Below, piece after piece: positions 24,935 to 33,550 of a stretch of DNA of 39,702 nucleotides (positions within the stretch are counted from its first letter, which is position 1; each line of letters opens with the position of its first letter). Made by a program: the position numbers and the translations under genes. The notes beneath the pieces were generated by a model. That model was not told where the DNA came from. It searched no databases and worked only from the letters and a program-made list of their open reading frames with translations. Source of the DNA: an uncultured Acidobacteriia bacterium (lineage in GTDB: Bacteria > Acidobacteriota > Terriglobia > Bryobacterales > Bryobacteraceae); the NCBI GenBank assembly GCA_903892565.1, contig CAITIX010000269.1:1-39702 (forward strand), written 5' to 3'.

Positions 24935-24985
24935 GTTACTGGTCGGGCTGCCGGGATTTGAACCCGGGACCTCTTGCACCCCAAG
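24935..24985 (-). repeat. Right attachment repeat inside tRNA-Pro
   Basis: This 51-bp segment matches 12896-12946 at 49 positions and covers the tRNA 3' half from the anticodon loop through the encoded CCA plus five bases. Crossover probably took place within it (attR). The element-borne copy restores the tRNA. Confidence 0.8.
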
Positions 24986-25017
24986 CAAGCGCGCTAGCCA
25001 GGCTGCGCCACAGCCCG
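24940..25017 (-). tRNA. tRNA-Pro (anticodon GGG)
   Basis: On the minus strand the cloverleaf is complete: acceptor CGGGCTG/CAGCCCG, D-arm with GCGC pairs, anticodon stem CTTGC/GCAAG with loop TTGGGGT (anticodon GGG), T-arm CCGGG/CCCGG with loop TTCAAAT, discriminator A and an encoded CCA (24942-24940). It reads Pro codons CCC/CCU. It is the insertion target of the island. Confidence 0.95.
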
Positions 25018-25298
25018 AACTTTACTAGTGTAGCGCAGCATGGCTATAGAAAGAAGCGTTGCTCCCTAGTTTCTGCTTGGTGCCACCCCTGTTTGCCAAA
25101 TCGTGTCCCGCGCGTTCGACAAGTTACCGCATATCAACTCATTGAAAACAGGACGCATCGCAAGGCCTCGGTTAGGGGGTAGGGTGCTGAAAATCGCGGC
25201 GTGCGCTCCTAGGGCCGCTAGCGCCTCAGGAAACAGGTGTCCGGTATTGTGCCCAATCAACGGAGGTCAGGACGACCCGATCCGTTTTCGCTCGGTTT

Positions 25299-26516
25299 TT
25301 ACTCGATGCGGTCGCAGTGAAATCGCGCCCATTTTTTGCCGACACGCACGTCGTACGTTTCGCCGGCAGCGGCCGCGAAGACCATATCCTTGCTGATCTG
25401 GCCGTTGATCTCAACAGAACCGGACTTGATCAGGCGCTCGGCCTCCGTCCGTGAGCTCGCAAGCCCCGTGCTAACCAGAAGTTGCGGCATCTTGTTCGGT
25501 CCAACAACCATACCATCGGTGATCTCGCGGATATCCGCCGGCACGCCGCCCTGCCTCACTTCGCGATTGAAATCCTCTTGCGCTTGCGCGGCCTCGGCCT
25601 GGGAATGGAAATCCGCCACGATGTGCGCGGCCAGTTCCATCTTCACTTCCATCGGCACGCGCTGCTTCAAGCTCGCGATTTCCGCCAGCGTCTTGTCGGT
25701 GAGCAATTCCCAATAGCGCCACATGAGGTCGTCACTGACGCCCATGACCTTGCGGAACATGACCTTGGGAGGCTCCGTGATGCCGATGTAGTTGTTCTTG
25801 GACTTCGACATCTTCTCGACGCCGTCCGTGCCTTCCAGCAAAGGCACAGTCGCAACGATTTGCGGCGACTGGTTATAGGTGCGCTGCAGTTCGCGGCCGA
25901 CGAGTAAGTTGAATTTCTGATCCGTCCCGCCGAGTTCCACATCGCATTCGAGCGCCACGGAATCGTAGCCCTGCGCGAGAGGATACAGCAGCTCGTGCAT
26001 GGAAATCGGCGTGCCTTCTTTCAGTCGTTTGGTGAAATCGTCGCGCTCCAGAATCCGGGCCACGGTGTAGTGCGAGCACAGGCGGATGATGTCCTCGTAG
26101 CGCATCGGCTCCAGCCACGCGCTGTTGTAGCGGACGTCGGTCTTCGCAGGATCCAGAATTTTGAACACCTGCTGTTTATAGGTTTCGGCATTCTTGTTGA
26201 TGTCGTCACGCGTCATCGGCGGGCGCGTAATATTACGGCCCGTGGGGTCGCCGATCAAGCCGGTCATATCGCCAATCAGGAAGATGACTTGATGGCCGAG
26301 ATCCTGAAAGTGCTTCATCTTGCGCAAAAGCACGGTGTGGCCCAGATGCAGGTCGGGCGCGGTGGGATCGAAGCCGGCCTTCACCAGGAGCGGCTTGCCG
26401 GTCTTGGCCGATTGCGTCAGGCGCTCTTTCAGATCTTCCTCACGGATGATCTCGGAAAAGCCTTTTTTCAAATACTCGAGTTGTTCGGGGACGGGAGCGA
26501 AAGACACTTGTTCCAT
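25299..26516 (-). CDS. tyrS: Tyrosyl-tRNA synthetase
   Basis: A 405-residue class I synthetase that charges tRNA-Tyr. The HIGH-type motif is HLGH (57-60, in [13 protein letters not shown]) and KMSKS is at 235-239. The tyrosine/tRNA region has [14 protein letters not shown], and the C terminus holds an S4 RNA-binding domain ([20 protein letters not shown]). Length and [15 protein letters not shown] identify the longer TyrRS type found in many soil bacteria, different from the E. coli-like type. A terminator hairpin separates it from the DUF481 gene upstream. No T-box leader is seen. The space between its stop and tRNA-Pro (25018-25298) holds nothing I can name. Confidence 0.96.
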   Translation of the reverse strand: MEQVSFAPVPEQLEYLKKGFSEIIREEDLKERLTQSAKTGKPLLVKAGFDPTAPDLHLGHTVLLRKMKHFQDLGHQVIFLIGDMTGLIGDPTGRNITRPPMTRDDINKNAETYKQQVFKILDPAKTDVRYNSAWLEPMRYEDIIRLCSHYTVARILERDDFTKRLKEGTPISMHELLYPLAQGYDSVALECDVELGGTDQKFNLLVGRELQRTYNQSPQIVATVPLLEGTDGVEKMSKSKNNYIGITEPPKVMFRKVMGVSDDLMWRYWELLTDKTLAEIASLKQRVPMEVKMELAAHIVADFHSQAEAAQAQEDFNREVRQGGVPADIREITDGMVVGPNKMPQLLVSTGLASSRTEAERLIKSGSVEINGQISKDMVFAAAAGETYDVRVGKKWARFHCDRIE

Positions 26517-26540
26517 TGTAAATTGAACGCTGCCCGCAAA

Positions 26541-26574
26541 ATAAAAAGGGGACGGATCGCTCCGCCCCTTTTTT
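26541..26574 (-). terminator. Intrinsic terminator after the DUF481 gene
   Basis: On the minus strand GGGGCGGA-GCGA-TCCG-T-CCCC (one bulged base) is followed by TTTTTATTTT. It lies between the DUF481 stop and the tyrS start, so it ends the DUF481 transcript. Confidence 0.8.
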
Positions 26575-26597
26575 CGAATCGGTACAGAGTTCTATGA

Positions 26598-27662
26598 CTA
26601 TCGCGCGAACGTGATGCCGATTCCCGTGGAATACAAGAAGTCGTTGTCCTTGCGTCCGGCCGCCGGACGATTGTTGTAGCGATCGCTCAGCGACAGGTTC
26701 CACGTGAGCCACTTCGAAATCTTCGTCGAGGCGCCCACGTCGAAATTTACACGGTACGCGCTAGTGTCGCTCATGCTATCGAAGAAGCGCGCCGACTGCA
26801 CGAGCGACGTGTTGCCGTTCAGCTTGAAGCTGTAATCGTCGCCCAGCATGAATTCGGCAAAGGACGTGGTGGTGGCCGGAGACCCCGTCACACCGAAGTA
26901 GCTGGCGTGGTTGTAGTCGAAACCGCCCAGCGCGTCGAGCTGGCTGCGCTTCTTCTTCATCACGTGATACCCAAGGTTGCCGCCAACCACGAAGCGCAGA
27001 TTCAGGTTCTGGAACTTATCGTATTCGTAATCGTTGAATACACCGACGAACATCCTGTCGTGGAGGTTGTGATTATACGTCCATCCACCGCGCACAGCCT
27101 GCGCTGTCTGGGAGTTCACGCCGCCGACGGATGCCGAAGACTTGATGACGTTGAAGTAGAGCGTGGTTTTATCGGTTCTGGTCGCACGAGCGGCATTCGC
27201 TCCGACGGTGAACGTCAGTGCTTCGGCGTTCCCTTTGGTTCCGGCCAAACCAAGCCCGGCGTTGCCCGCCCACAGTTCGGCCCAGCCAGGATGCAACAAG
27301 CGATCCGCAGCGGCCTGTTCGGCGTCATTGCGGAGCACACTGACATCCGGAAAGCCAGCGCTCAAGGATCCAGCGGTAACCATCGCGCCCGAGGTTGTAA
27401 TGGGAGCTTTCGCTTTCTGGCCGTTCGCTAAAACGACGTTGATGGGACCAGAAGTGGTAATGGACGCGACTTGATCCCACGGCAGTACAACCGCGCCGAG
27501 TTGATCGGCTTTTACGGTCAGATTGTTGCCATCTTTCTTTACAACGGCTCCTGTTACTCGGTCGCCGTTTTTCATCACGATTTGATCCGCCATCAGCGGG
27601 AGTATGGCGAGTGAAGCGAAAGCAGAAAATAAAACGAACCTGTTGCAACTTGGCATAGGCAT
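26598..27662 (-). CDS. DUF481 outer-membrane beta-barrel protein
   Basis: A 354-residue exported protein with signal peptide (CNRFVLFSAFASLAILPLMA). Residues 27-75 form a small strand domain (DQIVMKNGDRVTGAVVKKDG, VLPWDQVASI) common in acidobacterial members, and residues about 130-354 are a DUF481 barrel with alternating strands (WAGNAGLGLAGTKGNAEAL, TTLYFNVIKSSAS, FLYSTGIGITFAR). The C-terminal residues FAR depart slightly from the usual terminal Phe of barrels. Function unknown; it probably sits in the outer membrane. AAGGA lies five bases before ATG 27662; ATG 27656 is a possible alternative. Confidence 0.85.
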   Translation of the reverse strand: MPMPSCNRFVLFSAFASLAILPLMADQIVMKNGDRVTGAVVKKDGNNLTVKADQLGAVVLPWDQVASITTSGPINVVLANGQKAKAPITTSGAMVTAGSLSAGFPDVSVLRNDAEQAAADRLLHPGWAELWAGNAGLGLAGTKGNAEALTFTVGANAARATRTDKTTLYFNVIKSSASVGGVNSQTAQAVRGGWTYNHNLHDRMFVGVFNDYEYDKFQNLNLRFVVGGNLGYHVMKKKRSQLDALGGFDYNHASYFGVTGSPATTTSFAEFMLGDDYSFKLNGNTSLVQSARFFDSMSDTSAYRVNFDVGASTKISKWLTWNLSLSDRYNNRPAAGRKDNDFLYSTGIGITFAR

Positions 27663-27810
27663 GTCCTTCCTTATTTTGATGATTGGGGATTAGTACCGAA
27701 ACCTCTATGGTACCATTCGGGCCTGAATCCGGCCTGAAAATACATCGACCAGCGGTCCCGCGACGAACCACAGTCGTCTGTACTGAAAGAATGACTGTGC
27801 GAGAAAAACA

Positions 27811-27841
27811 GAAGGGGGCGGCCTGTCGGCTGCCCCCTTTT
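27811..27841. terminator. Hairpin terminator, probably bidirectional
   Basis: GGGGGC/GCCCCC with inner GCC/GGC pairs around a TGTC loop. Followed by TTTT on the plus strand and by TTCTGTTTTTC on the minus strand. It lies just after the stop of the minus-strand gene at 27850. Confidence 0.75.
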
Positions 27842-27849
27842 CGCACCAC

Positions 27850-28185
27850 TTACTTGTCGGTCTTTTTGGTCTTGACGGCGCCTTCTTTGGAGAGGTGGCC
27901 GCCGGCCTTTTGCGCGTCCGCTTCGCTCATGAACGCGCCCTTCTTGGTCTTGCCATATTCCTTATCCGTGGACTTGTGATAGACCTTGGTGTTCTCATTG
28001 AGCCACACGTCGCCACGCTTGGTGGCCGCCGCGATATCGGCATCCGTCGGGGGAGCGGTTGCAGCAGCCGGAGCTTTGGTCTCCTTGGTGGTGGTCTTCG
28101 TTGCCGTTGCGGGAGCCGCCTGGAACGCGAACGCGCTGCCCGTTACAACCGCAGCCGCCAAAACGATTTTCAAAAGTGTCTTCAT
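27850..28185 (-). CDS. Small exported Lys/Thr-rich protein with a KVYH motif
   Basis: A 111-residue protein. MKTLLKIVLAAAVVTGSAFA is a signal peptide; a low-complexity Ala/Thr/Lys linker follows, then a compact domain (about residues 58-98): RGDVWLNENTKVYHKSTDKE and YGKTKKGAFMSEADAQKAGG. The pattern W-N--TKVYH-----YGKTK-G-FM-E-DA--AG resembles the small domain that often follows nuclease or Ada-like repeats, here without cysteines. Secreted; role unknown. Confidence 0.75.
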   Translation of the reverse strand: MKTLLKIVLAAAVVTGSAFAFQAAPATATKTTTKETKAPAAATAPPTDADIAAATKRGDVWLNENTKVYHKSTDKEYGKTKKGAFMSEADAQKAGGHLSKEGAVKTKKTDK

Positions 28186-28403
28186 TTCTCGATGTCCTCT
28201 TTCTTGGAGTTGGTAAAACTTGTTACCGAAATTGCCTGACGAACTCGCTCGTCATGCCAGACAAGATGCGAACGCGATCCGTAAGGTTGCGTATATGTAC
28301 GAATTTTAAGCACAAACCCGTAAAAACAGGGCATTTTCGGCCATTTTCATTGAGAAACATTAACGGGATTGCATCCCACAAAGCCGGCGGATACACTGGC
28401 CTC

Positions 28404-28919
28404 ATGAGCACCGCCGCGCTTGTCAGCCTGCAGGAATACCTGACGACGACCTATCGCCCCGATTGCGACTACGTCGATGGTGTGCTCTTGGAACGTAACG
28501 TAGGACAAAAAGATCACAGCAAACTACAAGGCGCCGTACTTCTTTGGTTTTACGCCCGCCGCCAGGAGCTTCGTCTCACGGCTTTTGTCGAACAACGAAT
28601 TCAGGTCAGCACGCGGAGGTTCCGCATCCCGGACGTCTGCGTTTTGAATTTGCCGGAGCCCGACGAGCAGATTTTCATTCAGCCTCCGTACATTTGCATC
28701 GAGGTCCTCTCGCCCGAAGATACCGTCCCGCGCATGCAAGAGCGTTTCGACGATTACTTGGCGATGGGCGTGCCGAATATTTGGGTACTCGATCCTGCGA
28801 CGCGGCGCGGTTGGCGCATCACGCGCGAGGGACATCTGGAGGCGCTCGACGGCATGCTGCGGACGTCCGATGGTCGCGTGGAAATGCGGATCGCGGATTT
28901 GTTAGCTGCGAACGACTAA
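28404..28919 (+). CDS. Uma2-family (DUF820) PD-(D/E)xK nuclease-like protein
   Basis: A 171-residue protein from ATG 28404. The Uma2 core is visible: TYRPDCDYVDGVLLERNVGQ at the start, RFRIPDVCVL (catalytic Asp), PPYICIEVLSPEDT (Glu of E-x-L in place of ExK), RFDDYLAMGVPNIWVLDP, and a short C-terminal strand pair. Members are widespread in soil bacteria and cyanobacteria; substrate in vivo is unknown. The frame is open far upstream, but that part overlaps the antisense gene and has no homology. The next gene starts 12 bases after the stop. Confidence 0.88.
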   Translation: MSTAALVSLQEYLTTTYRPDCDYVDGVLLERNVGQKDHSKLQGAVLLWFYARRQELRLTAFVEQRIQVSTRRFRIPDVCVLNLPEPDEQIFIQPPYICIEVLSPEDTVPRMQERFDDYLAMGVPNIWVLDPATRRGWRITREGHLEALDGMLRTSDGRVEMRIADLLAAND

Positions 28920-28931
28920 CGAGGGAAGCTT

Positions 28932-29654
28932 ATGCTCACGTGGCGGACGGAGCCCATCATGCAGCTATTGCTGATCGCGCTTGTGGCGAGCGGGGTCTAC
29001 GGGCAGACTCCGGCCGAGCGCATAGTGATGGAGCTCATGGGTCATCACGTCACGATGGTGACGGCCAAGCTCGATGACCGGGGCTTTCCCGAGGAATCCG
29101 CGCAAGTTTGCTTTGATATAGCGCCTAAACCGCTATGCTACTCGCCGAGCACTGGGATTTATGGCTTGTCCCCGAATTTGATACCGATTCAGATTGGGAT
29201 CGGCCAATCGGCGATCTTGTTCTCCGCAGGTGAGAACTTTGGTGGCAGCGGATCCCGTACGCATTTCGCCATCTTGCGCCCAGGCGAAGTGGAGGTGGAA
29301 AACCTATTGCCTTCAGACCTGTGGGTGTCTGAGCTGGGAGCACACGCACTCATGACGGACAAATCCCTGTCCCCTTCGCCCATATTCGTCGTTGCGGACG
29401 GCGTGATCTTGCCAGAGGAAGTCCATTTCGGTGAACATCGCTACACCGTTTCCGCGTACGTGCTGACGCTCCGTCCGGACTCAGAGACTCTCCACTATGA
29501 TCTGCGAGATCAGTACATGACGTCAGGGACCTACTCCAGCATTGTTACCGCAAATGAGAAATTTGACATCCTGGACTCCGAGATGCCTGAAATCCTCGCC
29601 CGCCTGAAGCGCGTCAAAGCTGAAACCGAACGCCAAGCCAACTCACCCCGCTAG
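28932..29654 (+). CDS. Exported protein of unknown function
   Basis: A 240-residue protein. GAGGG precedes ATG 28932 by about eight bases; a hydrophobic segment (IMQLLLIALVASGVYG) serves as signal peptide. The mature part is strand-rich (VTMVTAKLDDRGFPEESAQV, SAILFSAGENFGGSGSR, EVHFGEHRYTVSAYVLTL) with a pair of cysteines (VCFDIAPKPLC). I do not recognise a family. It is 10 bases upstream of lpxB and may be co-transcribed with it. Confidence 0.65.
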   Translation: MLTWRTEPIMQLLLIALVASGVYGQTPAERIVMELMGHHVTMVTAKLDDRGFPEESAQVCFDIAPKPLCYSPSTGIYGLSPNLIPIQIGIGQSAILFSAGENFGGSGSRTHFAILRPGEVEVENLLPSDLWVSELGAHALMTDKSLSPSPIFVVADGVILPEEVHFGEHRYTVSAYVLTLRPDSETLHYDLRDQYMTSGTYSSIVTANEKFDILDSEMPEILARLKRVKAETERQANSPR

Positions 29655-29664
29655 ACTAAATCTT

Positions 29665-30858
29665 GTGCGCATCTTTATCTCCGCGGGCGAGGCTTCGGGC
29701 GATCTCTACGCTTTCCGCGTGGTGGAGGCGCTAAAGCGGAAATATCCCACTGCGGATTTTTTTGGTTGTGCCGGGCCGCGCATGCAGGCGGCAGGAGTGC
29801 GCACTATCGTCGATCAGCGATCTCTCGCCGTGGTCGGGATCGTCGAAATTTTGGCGCACATTCCGCGCATTTATGGCGAATTTCGCAAGCTGGTTCGTGC
29901 GGCCGAACAAGAGCGCCCGGATATTGCGATTCTCACCGATTACCCGGGCTTCCACCTTCGCCTGGCAAAAAAGCTGACCGCGCTGGGGATTCCCGTGGTC
30001 CATGTGATTGCTCCGCAAGCGTGGGCGTGGCGCAGTGGACGCACGAAGATGATGAGCCGCGTGCTCAAGCAGCTGCTGTGCATTTTTCCGTTCGAAGAAA
30101 AGTTTTTCAACGACCGAGGGGTCCCGACCACGTTCATTGGGCATCCGCTGGCAAGGATCGTCAAGCCGTCGATGTCCCGCGCGGAGTTTTGCGCGAAGTT
30201 CGGGCTCCAGGAAAGCGACCGGATCGTCGTGCTGCTGCCGGGGAGCCGCCATGGCGAGGTGGCGCGGCACGTCCCCTATCTCATTGATAGCAGCCGACTC
30301 ATTGATGCCGGCCACTCGGTTCCCTCGCAGCCTGGTTCGCCAGACCAGAAACTGAAGTATGTACTAGCCCTGCCATCCGGATTCGGCATCGAGAAGACAA
30401 ATTTTTCGGAACCATTGCGCGCGGCGGCCATCCAAGTCATAGAGGGATTCACTTGGGATTGCCTTGCCTACGCGGAGGTGGCCTTGGCAGCCAGCGGGAC
30501 GGTGACGATCGAAGCCGCCCTGTCCGGGACCCCCATGGTGACCTTTTACCGCGTAAACGAGTTAAGTTGGTTACTAGGACGCTGGATGGTAGAGGCTCCG
30601 TTCCTCTCCATGGTCAATCTGGTAGCCGGGCGAAAAATTGCCGCCGAATTGATCCAGGGCGATATGACGGCGGAGACCATCGCGACGGAAGCGCTCCGGT
30701 TGTTAGAGGACGATAAGGCTCGTGAGGCCATGAAGGCCGAGTGGGCGGTGGTAGCCGCGAAGTTGGCGAGCGATGTCGATCCGATGGAAAAGGCAGCGGA
30801 GTGTATTGAGCGGGTGATGGCGAGAGAGCGAAGGCCAGGCGGGGAAAAGAGATCATGA
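29665..30858 (+). CDS. lpxB: Lipid-A-disaccharide synthase
   Basis: A 397-residue GT-B glycosyltransferase that joins two acylated glucosamine units to give the lipid A disaccharide core, at the inner membrane. Family motifs in order: ISAGEASGDLYAFRVVEALK (3-22), GCAGPRMQAAGV, RSLAVVGIVEIL, DYPGFHLRLAKKL, APQAWAWRSGR, FIGHPL, LLPGSRHGEV (donor-site Gly-Ser-Arg) and AASGTVTIEAALSGTPMVTFY. The start is GTG 29665, giving MRIFISAGEASG. The stop overlaps the next gene by four bases (ATGA). Its presence implies an LPS-bearing outer membrane. Confidence 0.96.
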   Translation: MRIFISAGEASGDLYAFRVVEALKRKYPTADFFGCAGPRMQAAGVRTIVDQRSLAVVGIVEILAHIPRIYGEFRKLVRAAEQERPDIAILTDYPGFHLRLAKKLTALGIPVVHVIAPQAWAWRSGRTKMMSRVLKQLLCIFPFEEKFFNDRGVPTTFIGHPLARIVKPSMSRAEFCAKFGLQESDRIVVLLPGSRHGEVARHVPYLIDSSRLIDAGHSVPSQPGSPDQKLKYVLALPSGFGIEKTNFSEPLRAAAIQVIEGFTWDCLAYAEVALAASGTVTIEAALSGTPMVTFYRVNELSWLLGRWMVEAPFLSMVNLVAGRKIAAELIQGDMTAETIATEALRLLEDDKAREAMKAEWAVVAAKLASDVDPMEKAAECIERVMARERRPGGEKRS

Positions 30859-32849
30859 GTCGGCTCGGAAGAACGCTTCGAACAGCAGGATTCGGGTTGG
30901 TACTGATGTGCGCGGCTTCGGCAGCGTTCGCGCAGCAGCAGGAGCGGCGCGCAGCGCAACAGCAGCGCATCGACGTGCAGAATTACGTGATCGACGCGCG
31001 CGTCGATCCCTCGGCGCAGACGCTTTCCGCCACGGCCGAAGTCACGTTTAGCGCGGTCGACAACGCATCTACCGTTACCTTCGAACTGAACAACGCGCTC
31101 GAGCTGAGCCGCGTGACGGATGCCGATGGAGCGCAGCTTTCCGCGTCGCGCTATCAGGAAGACAACAGCGTGCGCGTCACGCTGGCGAAGCCGCTCGAAC
31201 GCGGCAAGTCCACCAAACTGACGTTTGTCTACGCGGGGAAGCTTTCCGGGCAGGAAGAATCGCCTGTATTTGGCATCAAGTTCGCGGCCATCGGTCCGGA
31301 CGTCGCGTATCTGATGTATCCCGCGCGCTGGTTTCCGGTGAACGATTACACGATTGATCGCTTCACGTCGGATTTGAAGGTCACCGTACCCGAAGGCTAT
31401 TCCGTGATTGGGAGCGGCAACGGCGTGATGGTCCCGGGCGCGCCCGCCGGATTCCACACGGAGCGCTACGAATTCACGCAGCCGTCGTTTCCAGGAAGCT
31501 TCGCGGTGGCGCGGGGCGATGCGAAAACGGTTTCGTCCGACGGCATTACGACGTCGCTGTACTTCCGTCAGGCGGCCGATATGACGAGCGCCTACGGCAG
31601 CGAGTTCGCGCGCGCGATGATCTATTTCACGGATGCGTTCGGCCTGCCGTATCGCAAGAATTTGACGGTAGTGGAAACCGAAGCCGGAGCTCCCAATGGC
31701 TATGCGGCGCCCGGCTTGGTGTTCCTGTCACCGAGGGCCATCGGGAAGCAGGTCAATCTGAAACTGGTGGCGAATCAAGTGGCGCGGCAGTGGTGGGAAG
31801 AACTGCTTTCACCCGCGACGCGCAATCACATGTGGATCGAAAACGGTTTGTCGCGCTATTCGGAAATCATGTATCTGGAGCACGTGAACGGCGCGGGGTC
31901 GCTCGATGCGGAGATCCACGATACGTATGTGGAAGCGCTGACGGTGGAGCAGCCGCCGCTCATTCAGTCTTCGCGGCTGGAAGATTATTCGCCGGAATAT
32001 TGGGCGCAAACGGCGAGCAAAGGCGCGGCTGTGTTGCATATGTTGCGCTCCATCGCTGGCGACGAAAATTTCGGCAAGATCTTGAAAGCCCTGCCGGAGC
32101 GCTTCGCGTGGAAGACGCTCAACACCGACGATTTCCGTAAGGTGGCCGAAGAATTCACGGGCCAGAGCTTGCAGGGATTCTTCCTGCAGTGGATTGAATC
32201 GAGCGGGGCGCCCGAATTCAAGATGGAGTACACGACCTTCCGCACGCAGAAGGGTTTTCGCGTTGTCGGCAAAGTGACGCAGGATCTGGATACGTTCCGC
32301 ATGCCGGTGCAATTACGGGTGGAAACCGAAGGCAATCCCGAAGAGAAGACGATTGACGTCGTCGGCACGTCGTCCGAATTTGCGATGGAGACGTTCGGCA
32401 AGCCCAAGACGGTGACGCTGGACTCAAAGGGGCTGGTGCTGCGCTACGACAACAATATCCGCGTGGCGGTGGCGATCCGCCGTGGCGAGCAATTTACTGA
32501 AGTCGGCGAATTTTCCGAGGCGTTGAAGGAATACCAAAAGGCCGTCGACGTAAAGCGCAACAGCTCGCTGGCGCATTACCGCATCGCGGAGATGTTCTTC
32601 TTGCAGAACAATTACCAATCGGCGGCGAATGAGTTCCGCGAAGTGCTGAATGGCGATCTGGATCCCAAGTGGACCGAAGTTTGGTCGCACATCAACCTGG
32701 GAAAAATTTTCGATATCACGGATCAGCGCGACCGCGCGGTGAACGAATATCGTCAGGCGGTGCGCACCAAAGACAATACGCAAGGCGCGCAGGAAGAAGC
32801 CGCAAAATACATCAACGCGAAGTACCAACGCCCGCCGAATCGGAACTAG
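30855..32849 (+). CDS. Catalytically dead M1-aminopeptidase-like protein with TPRs
   Basis: A 664-residue exported protein (signal peptide TAGFGLVLMCAASAAFAQ). Residues 35-235 match the M1 N-terminal saddle domain and residues 240-480 the peptidase fold (QWWEELLSPATRNHMWIENG, EYWAQTASKGAAVLHMLRSI), ending with a strand domain and about three TPR-type helix pairs (FSEALKEYQKAVDVKRNSSL, NYQSAANEFREVLNGD, WSHINLGKIFDITDQRDRAV). The HExxH-x18-E site is replaced in full at exact spacing: N307, Q308, R311 and N330 in place of H, E, H, E. The GAMEN substrate loop is GAPNG. It cannot bind zinc, so a scaffold or binding role is likely. It is translationally coupled to lpxB by ATGA. Confidence 0.88.
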   Translation: MSRLGRTLRTAGFGLVLMCAASAAFAQQQERRAAQQQRIDVQNYVIDARVDPSAQTLSATAEVTFSAVDNASTVTFELNNALELSRVTDADGAQLSASRYQEDNSVRVTLAKPLERGKSTKLTFVYAGKLSGQEESPVFGIKFAAIGPDVAYLMYPARWFPVNDYTIDRFTSDLKVTVPEGYSVIGSGNGVMVPGAPAGFHTERYEFTQPSFPGSFAVARGDAKTVSSDGITTSLYFRQAADMTSAYGSEFARAMIYFTDAFGLPYRKNLTVVETEAGAPNGYAAPGLVFLSPRAIGKQVNLKLVANQVARQWWEELLSPATRNHMWIENGLSRYSEIMYLEHVNGAGSLDAEIHDTYVEALTVEQPPLIQSSRLEDYSPEYWAQTASKGAAVLHMLRSIAGDENFGKILKALPERFAWKTLNTDDFRKVAEEFTGQSLQGFFLQWIESSGAPEFKMEYTTFRTQKGFRVVGKVTQDLDTFRMPVQLRVETEGNPEEKTIDVVGTSSEFAMETFGKPKTVTLDSKGLVLRYDNNIRVAVAIRRGEQFTEVGEFSEALKEYQKAVDVKRNSSLAHYRIAEMFFLQNNYQSAANEFREVLNGDLDPKWTEVWSHINLGKIFDITDQRDRAVNEYRQAVRTKDNTQGAQEEAAKYINAKYQRPPNRN

Positions 32850-32928
32850 CGCCGCGCCAGTGGCTGCCGGGCAAAGAATCCGGATCTGGCACGCTGGTTT
32901 GCTATGATCGAACGAGGGAGGGCAACGT

Positions 32929-33489
32929 ATGGGACCAGTTGGAGTCCAGGAAATGGTCGTGATTTTCCTCGTGGCCCTAGTCCTGTTTGGTCCAAAGAAG
33001 CTTCCGGAACTCGGCAAGACCGTCGCGAAAGCGTTGGGTGAATTCCGGAGGGCACAAAGCGATCTGAAGGCCACGTTTGAGCGGGAAATGCGCTCGTTGG
33101 AGCAGGAAAATCAGGCTTTGCAAGAAGCCGCGCAACAGACTGCCCTCGACATCAGCAAGTTTTCCGATATCGATCTTGGATTTGGAACAAGCGACAACTA
33201 CGGTGCGGAATCGCATCCGTTGCTCGCTTCCGCGGACGGGCATGGAGTAGAGTCCGGCGCAACAACCACAGTAAGCGCTTCTGCAGTTCCGGGCGCTGAG
33301 TCACACGGGTCGCCGCTAGAAACATCGGCGGAACCGTCGCATACAGCTGAGGCACCTGTCATCGCGTCCTCTCCCGCGGTTCACGCTGCGGAAGAAACGA
33401 TTGCGCGAGGCACGGTCGCACCAGTGGAGAAAGCCGCGACGGATCCGGCACAGGCCGCGCCCGCATCACACGAGACTCAGAGCACGTAG
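32929..33489 (+). CDS. tatA: Sec-independent translocase TatA/TatB-type subunit
   Basis: A 186-residue Tat protein. The N-terminal helix (VGVQEMVVIFLVALVLFGPK) has the FGP hinge, followed by the amphipathic helix KLPELGKTVAKALGEFRRAQ and a charged coiled segment. The remaining 110 residues are a low-complexity Ala/Ser/Pro/Thr/Glu tail (SHGSPLETSAEPSHTAEAPV), much longer than a typical TatA. Only one TatA/B-type gene is found next to tatC, so this protein could act as TatB or as a dual TatA/B. A good ribosome site (GGGAGGG) lies before ATG 32929. Confidence 0.9.
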   Translation: MGPVGVQEMVVIFLVALVLFGPKKLPELGKTVAKALGEFRRAQSDLKATFEREMRSLEQENQALQEAAQQTALDISKFSDIDLGFGTSDNYGAESHPLLASADGHGVESGATTTVSASAVPGAESHGSPLETSAEPSHTAEAPVIASSPAVHAAEETIARGTVAPVEKAATDPAQAAPASHETQST

Positions 33490-33506
33490 AGCACAAGCGT
33501 TCCAAG

Positions 33507-33548
33507 AGTAGAATAAGCAGACTAGAGTAAGCAGAGTAGAGTAAGCAT
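33507..33548 (+). repeat. Three tandem 14-bp repeats before tatC
   Basis: AGTAGAATAAGCAG, ACTAGAGTAAGCAG and AGTAGAGTAAGCAT follow one another without gaps, filling most of the tatA-tatC spacer and ending two bases before the tatC ATG. No ribosome site is seen apart from the repeats themselves. Slippage here could change the spacer length. Confidence 0.75.
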
Positions 33549-33550
33549 TT

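Larger units (their letters stand above)
12896..24985. mobile_element. Decayed tRNA-Pro-anchored genomic island
   Basis: The ends are a 51-bp direct repeat (49 of 51 identical) corresponding to the 3' half of tRNA-Pro: a displaced fragment at 12896-12946 and the copy within the intact tRNA at 24935-24985. A tyrosine integrase remnant lies directly inside the tRNA end, and GCGGGAA repeats lie just inside both ends. This is the standard geometry of an integrative element that restored the tRNA 3' end on insertion. The integrase is inactivated by deletion and no conjugation, phage structural or replication gene is seen, so the island is probably fixed. Cargo between 13.4 and 23.3 kb is envelope and stress-type genes. 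The two mismatched bases (TC/CT) lie in the anticodon-stem part. Confidence 0.8.
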
